Of a stretch of DNA of 64,000 nucleotides, positions 62,701 through 64,000 are shown piece after piece. This DNA comes from Euglena gracilis (Eukaryota > Euglenida > Euglenophyceae > Euglenales): NCBI GenBank assembly GCA_039621445.1, contig CP154955.1:46709540-46773539 (forward strand), written 5' to 3'. Every line of letters begins with the position of its first letter. Within the stretch, counting starts at the first letter, position 1. Both the position numbers and the translations under genes were made by a program. The notes beneath the pieces were generated by a model. The model ran no database searches, was not told the DNA's origin, and saw nothing but the letters and a program-made list of their open reading frames with translations.

Positions 62701-63893
62701 GGGGGGGGGTAGGTACCCCATCGCAGACGTCATATCTGTTTGTGCTTCATTGTTGCGCCAGCGTCCTGAACGCTCAGCTCGGCAATTTGCCTGCAAACTT
62801 CTGGCGCGTGGTATGTTTCTCGAATTGCTGGGAATTCCCCGATGGGTCGTTTTTAATGATGGGGGGGGTTGAGGGTGGTCTTTAAACGGGGGATGTAGCA
62901 GGAATGTAGCAGATGGAAAGAGGAAATCAGTGAATGACTCTGATGAAACAGCAGCAGGGACAATGGGTGACCACTGACTGTCAAACATCCTCCCCCCAAG
63001 AGCAACAACAGACCACCGGCAGCGTCGGGGTTGGGGTGACGGTTGGTGGTGGTGTCTCTGGGGGGGGGGCAAAGGAAGGGGAACGCTGCCACTCGCCAGC
63101 TCCCAACCCTGGCCGGACCCGCCACCCCAGAGCCAAGCCGGCGCACCGCGAGCTGCAGCAAGGCCGAGCTGTGCCGCCGCGCGAGGGTTGGCGGGTCGGC
63201 CCCAGGGGCAGAGAAGGACACCGAGAGAGGGTGTGGGGAACTGCAGGAAACCCCGTCCCAGCTTTTGGCAGTGACCTGCGACCCATCAGATGACTGCGGC
63301 GCGCTTTTAGCGACGTGACCACCTCTGGCGCATACAATTTTTTACCGACCCCGGGTGGGTCACTCCACTTTTCGAAAAACCAGTCAGCCACTTCCCCCCC
63401 CCCCTTGGGGGGGGGGTCGGTCACTCAGGAAAACCGACAACTTTCCAGTCACCTTAGGCCATTTTAGGCCAAAAAATTCTCCCAGTCACTCAAGCCACTT
63501 TTGAGCCACCCCTGGCCGACCCCCCCTGGCCCCCTGCCCCCCCCTGGCCCCCTGGCTCTTGGCCTGGGGGGGGGGGGGGCAGGCCAAAAACCAGTCAGTC
63601 ACTCTGAAAAAACCAGTCATTCACCGGGGGGGGGGGAGAAATTGCACATCGTGGGGGTCAAAAATTGCAGTGCAAAAAAAATGCACAAAATTGCACAAAA
63701 TTGAACATACCAGAAAAACCATACCAGAAACCAGAAAAGCTGCATATTCTGCCAATTTACCCAAATCGATTCGCCCAAAAAGTTGCAACACAATCAGCCG
63801 TGGCAAAATGCCATGGCACCACTTACGCCATTCATCCTGAATTTGTTCATCATCCAGCGGAAGACACGACATTTCACTCTTAGAGATGCCATG
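46299..63893 (-). CDS. Gene A: large HEAT/ARM-like helical solenoid protein (gene-level model)
   Basis: About 14 minus-strand exons between 63893 and 46299 encode Ala/Leu/Val-rich amphipathic helices separated by short turns. This is the character of HEAT, ARM or similar alpha-solenoid scaffolds used in protein-protein interaction. Phase agrees through R7-R8-R9-R10-microexon and through R12-R13-R14-R15. R15 ends at an in-frame TGA (46299-46301). The exact family is not recognised. At least one exon is missing around 50-53 kb, because phases there do not match. Confidence 0.55.
47279..47510 (-). CDS. Gene A exon R14: HEAT-like repeats
   Basis: The acceptor CTCCCCTGACAG precedes 47510 and the donor CTGCAG|GTGTGT follows 47279. 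The 232-nt exon reads [20 protein letters not shown], then [20 protein letters not shown] and [20 protein letters not shown]. The [13 protein letters not shown] motif is typical of HEAT/ARM helices. Phases match R13 and R15. Confidence 0.72.
47598..47910. repeat. TA-rich microsatellite with CT block
   Basis: About 310 bases of TATA with TGTA/CATA/CGTA variants and an internal CTCTCT run (47650-47670). Confidence 0.95.
47981..48085. repeat. Family J repeat, copy 1 (~105 bp)
   Basis: Shares GCACTGTGGC, CCCTTCTTCTGGCCTGGCGC, TGTT...GCCTCTGGC and TTTTGTCTGTGTGCGTGGAG with 54028-54138 in order. Immediately after it is a C-run and a family K-like GAGGCTGTTATTCAGGGGG (48150-48172). Confidence 0.7.
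48707..48981 (-). CDS. Gene A exon R13: helical solenoid
   Basis: The acceptor CTTTGCTCCCCCGCAG precedes 48981 and the donor GCCGGG|GTGTGG follows 48707. The 275-nt exon is the longest good one. It reads [20 protein letters not shown], then [40 protein letters not shown] and [20 protein letters not shown]. Phases match R12 and R14. Confidence 0.75.
49168..49235. repeat. ATACA pentanucleotide microsatellite
   Basis: About 12 ATACA/ATGCA units. Confidence 0.95.
49304..49446 (-). CDS. Gene A exon R12
   Basis: The acceptor AACCCCCTCCAG precedes 49446 and the donor GCGGAG|GTGTGG follows 49304. The 143-nt exon reads [20 protein letters not shown], then [20 protein letters not shown] and DALVAAE. 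It ends in phase 0, as R13 requires. Confidence 0.7.
50531..50752 (-). CDS. Gene A exon R11
   Basis: The acceptor CCCGCACCCCACAG precedes 50752. It reads [20 protein letters not shown], then [20 protein letters not shown] and [20 protein letters not shown]. The donor is CTCGGA|GTATCC (after 50531) or a nearer non-GT site. The phase does not match the neighbours, so an exon is missing on each side or the donor differs. Confidence 0.6.
51820..52018. repeat. CA/CCCA microsatellite
   Basis: About 200 bases of CACACC, CACA and CGCA units. Confidence 0.9.
52100..52695. repeat. Family K repeat cluster (GGGGGCTATTATTCGG) enclosing a plus-strand open frame
   Basis: GGGGGGCTATTATTCGG words recur at 52127, 52167, 52205, 52575, 52600, 52627 and 52665. 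TTCGGATTTTTGGTTAA or TTCGGATTTTTGGCTAA follow some of them. A perfect 32-bp palindrome lies at 52105-52136. Between the two groups is the acidic frame at 52254-52449. It lies in an intron of gene A. Confidence 0.65.
52254..52449 (+). CDS. Plus-strand acidic open frame within a repeat cluster
   Basis: Acceptor-like CCTTCTCTTAG precedes ATG-containing TAATGTCTG, and donor-like AGCCAG|GTCTCA follows. It reads [20 protein letters not shown], then [20 protein letters not shown] and [18 protein letters not shown], very acidic with normal complexity. It is the only convincing plus-strand coding candidate and sits inside family K repeats. It may be a cargo or transposase N-terminal exon of a mobile element. 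No family is recognised. Confidence 0.4.
52845..52874 (-). CDS. Gene A microexon (30 nt)
   Basis: The acceptor CACCCTGCCACAG and a consensus donor CATG|GTAAGC bound 30 nt reading GSKTPLVPH. It starts in the phase left by R10 and ends in phase 1. The strong sites and phase match support it despite the size. Confidence 0.5.
52968..53095. repeat. Family C repeat, diverged copy
   Basis: GGGAAACTATCACCTGAGAGG, GTCGGCTGATACTGAGGG, CATGACAGGTTTCTCAAG and GACCCTGAAGGGTTCTCATGG keep the family C word order. It lies between R10 and the microexon. Confidence 0.5.
53853..53998 (-). CDS. Gene A exon R10: helical solenoid
   Basis: The acceptor GGGCCCCCCGCAG precedes 53998 and the donor GCCCCAG|GTCCGCC follows 53853. 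The 146-nt exon reads [20 protein letters not shown], then [20 protein letters not shown] and LQPLLAAP, a clear pair of helical repeats. It starts in the phase left by R9. Confidence 0.75.
54028..54138. repeat. Family J repeat, copy 2
   Basis: Same blocks as 47981-48085: GGGCACTGTGGCGGTT, CCCTTCTTCCGGCCTGGCGC and TTTTGTCTGTGTGCGTGGAGG. It starts just right of the acceptor of R10. Confidence 0.7.
55035..56726. mobile_element. Family I outer terminal-inverted-repeat element (1.7 kb)
   Basis: A 21-bp perfect inverted repeat, GCAGGGGCAGGGAGATATTCC at left and its complement at right, bounds the element. Inside each end are tandem TTATTCCGGTT-type words, in the same orientation at both ends. The interior carries a second inverted-repeat element (55234-55992) and about 600 bp without recognisable coding. 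It lies in the intron between R9 and R10. Confidence 0.8.
55234..55992. mobile_element. Inner inverted-repeat element with ~200-bp arms, nested in family I
   Basis: The left arm 55234-55435 and right arm 55786-55992 are close inverted copies. Shared words include GTCGGCCGACTGCCCAATTG, CCTGGTCGGTAGCTAGTCGG, CTCTAATGTACTAA and GGGTCAAGTTCGCC. The ends are a C/G run next to AGTAGACTGG / CCAGTCCAC. A 350-bp spacer without clear coding separates the arms. It could fold into a long hairpin. Confidence 0.8.
56920..57075. repeat. ATGCATGC/ACATACAT microsatellite
   Basis: About 150 bases of ATAC/ATGC tetranucleotide units, 65 bases downstream of exon R9. Confidence 0.9.
57140..57345 (-). CDS. Gene A exon R9
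   Basis: Reads [20 protein letters not shown], then [20 protein letters not shown] and [18 protein letters not shown]. It ends at donor GGCTG|GTATGG in phase 2, which R10 completes to a Trp codon. The acceptor is not fixed. Confidence 0.6.
58445..58612 (-). CDS. Gene A exon R8
   Basis: The acceptor GCACGCGCCGCAG precedes 58612 and the donor CTATTG|GTGATGG follows 58445. The 168-nt exon reads [20 protein letters not shown], then [20 protein letters not shown]. It starts in the phase left by R7. Confidence 0.65.
59131..59275 (-). CDS. Gene A exon R7
   Basis: The acceptor GGCACGTGCAG precedes 59275 and the donor GCAGCAG|GTATGG follows 59131. The 145-nt exon reads [20 protein letters not shown], then [20 protein letters not shown]. 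The same frame is open upstream ([10 protein letters not shown]), so the start may be further right. Confidence 0.68.
59720..59983 (-). CDS. Gene A exon R6
   Basis: One of the best acceptors in the window, TTTGTCTTTTTCTCAG, precedes 59983. The frame reads [20 protein letters not shown], then [20 protein letters not shown]. Two other frames are also open over the GC-rich left half, and the donor is not fixed (ATG|GTGTGT is possible early). Confidence 0.55.
60028..60136. repeat. TTACGTGATTT minisatellite
   Basis: About eight imperfect TTTACGTGATT units beside the acceptor of exon R6. Confidence 0.9.
60225..60350. repeat. Family C repeat, diverged copy
   Basis: GGTTCCGGGAGAAATTG, GCAGGTTGGCCGGCTC, GGGGACCTGCTGG and CAGGTTCTTGGGCATGGG keep the family C word order. 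Confidence 0.45.
60425..60760. repeat. Family D dispersed repeat, copy 3
   Basis: Words GGCTGGCTGGAAAAGCTGACC, GGACCCAATGTCGAACCGGG, CCCATTTCTGCACCCCCGAA, AAAATCCGTTGCCATCCAGCC and CTGGAAAAAGACTGCTGCC are in the family order. Confidence 0.65.
60823..60938 (-). CDS. Gene A exon R5
   Basis: The acceptor GTGCCCCTCTCTTGGCAG precedes 60938 and is excellent. It reads [20 protein letters not shown] then [18 protein letters not shown]. The donor is GGAGG|GTTGGGG. The frame is also open upstream ([11 protein letters not shown]). Confidence 0.65.
61321..61477 (-). CDS. Gene A exon R4
   Basis: The acceptor GGGTCCTGTCGCCAG precedes 61477, in phase with R3. It reads [20 protein letters not shown], then [20 protein letters not shown] and [10 protein letters not shown]. 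The donor is TGGCG|GTGCCA or GGCA|GTGGCG. Confidence 0.6.
61540..61850. repeat. Family E repeat, copy 2
   Basis: GGCCAAAAATGCTAAAAATAG, CACCTTTTTCAAAATTTTCG and ACTAAAAAAAAACCCCTGG match 23210-23560 in order, with C/G hairpins at both ends. Confidence 0.6.
62294..62376 (-). CDS. Gene A exon R3
   Basis: The acceptor CCGCCCTCCCAG precedes 62376 and the donor CCACC|GTCATC follows 62294. It is 83 nt and reads [20 protein letters not shown] then ADLDPST. It ends in phase 0, matching R4. Confidence 0.55.
62425..62705. repeat. Family C repeat array, copy at 62.5 kb
   Basis: CTGTCACCTGACAGGTTGGCC, AGTACCGGGGACCCTGACAAC, TTCCCGGGCATGACAG (twice), ACAGGTTGGCCGGTACCGGG and TTCTCGGGCATGACAG. It is highly similar to 19545-19790, and it abuts exon R3 within about 50 bases. 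Confidence 0.75.
63125..63172 (-). CDS. Gene A candidate exon R2
   Basis: The frame reads [12 protein letters not shown], with acceptor-like GCGGCACAG and donor CTCTGGG|GTGGCGG. It is short, helical and GC-rich like its neighbours; boundaries uncertain. Confidence 0.35.
63345..63640. repeat. Dispersed repeat family B, copy 3
   Basis: CACTCCACTTTTCGAAAAACC, AGTCAGCCACTTCC, TTTCCAGTCACCTTAGGCC and ACCAGTCAGTCACTCTGAAA match copies 1 and 2 in order. Confidence 0.65.
63827..63893 (-). CDS. Gene A candidate exon R1
   Basis: The acceptor GACCGACCTTCAG and the perfect donor TGGC|GTAAGT bound 67 nt. It reads [20 protein letters not shown] then EW, ending in phase 1. It is less GC-rich than other exons. 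It is the first exon seen from the right edge; the gene may start outside the window. Confidence 0.5.
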
Positions 63894-64000
63894 CTGAAGG
63901 TCGGTCAAATCAAAGGCACACAATACGAACCTGTTTGGAGAACGCCCATTGCTCCTTTGCCAATTGGCCGATTGGCACACTGAGTAAACCAACAATAAAC

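Overview
The window looks like nuclear DNA of a microbial eukaryote, probably an alga or other protist. Coding sequence occurs only as short GC-rich exons of about 30 to 280 bases. These are bounded by recognisable acceptors (pyrimidine tract plus AG) and GT donors (GTGAGT, GTAAGC, GTATGG and similar). They float in a sea of microsatellites, G/C homopolymer hairpins and degenerate dispersed repeats. There are no bacterial-style operons, and no rRNA or tRNA gene that I could support. The taxon cannot be fixed from the sequence; a short TTAGGG-like tract and the many intron-resident repeat families fit several algal lineages.

Every exon I can support with any confidence reads from the minus strand, so genes run right to left. 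(A) 46.3-63.9 kb: exons of a long Ala/Leu-rich alpha-helical, HEAT/ARM-like solenoid protein. Exons R7-R10 (plus a 30-nt microexon) and R12-R15 keep reading phase with each other, and an in-frame stop lies at 46299-46301. (B) 40.6-45.7 kb: two more solenoid-like exons, then exons rich in Glu/Arg/Gln that look like coiled coil, ending in a stop at 40606. Whether A and B are one gene is open. (C) 32.9-40.3 kb: weaker exons ending in two membrane-spanning exons and a stop at 32886. (D) 12.5-32.4 kb: a large polytopic membrane protein, in the C-terminal half roughly one hydrophobic segment per exon. (E) 0.25-7.9 kb: the best model, an RNA-binding protein with a basic N-terminus and two RRM domains, reconstructed over seven exons with consistent phase at every junction.

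Between exons lie several repeat families: 415-bp elements with 16-bp terminal inverted repeats (23.7 and 36.6 kb), a 1.1-kb inverted-repeat element that starts 3 nt after an exon (30.4-31.5 kb), and a nested pair of inverted-repeat elements (55.0-56.7 kb). There are also families defined by CAGTCACT, CCTGACAGGTTGGCC, CTGCTGGCTGG and GGGGCTATTATTCGG motifs. Many copies lie close to inferred splice sites, so introner-like or MITE-like elements that help make the introns are the most interesting hypothesis here. Functions beyond RRM, coiled coil, helical solenoid and membrane span are not assigned; exon calls rest on reading by eye, without homology search or transcript evidence.
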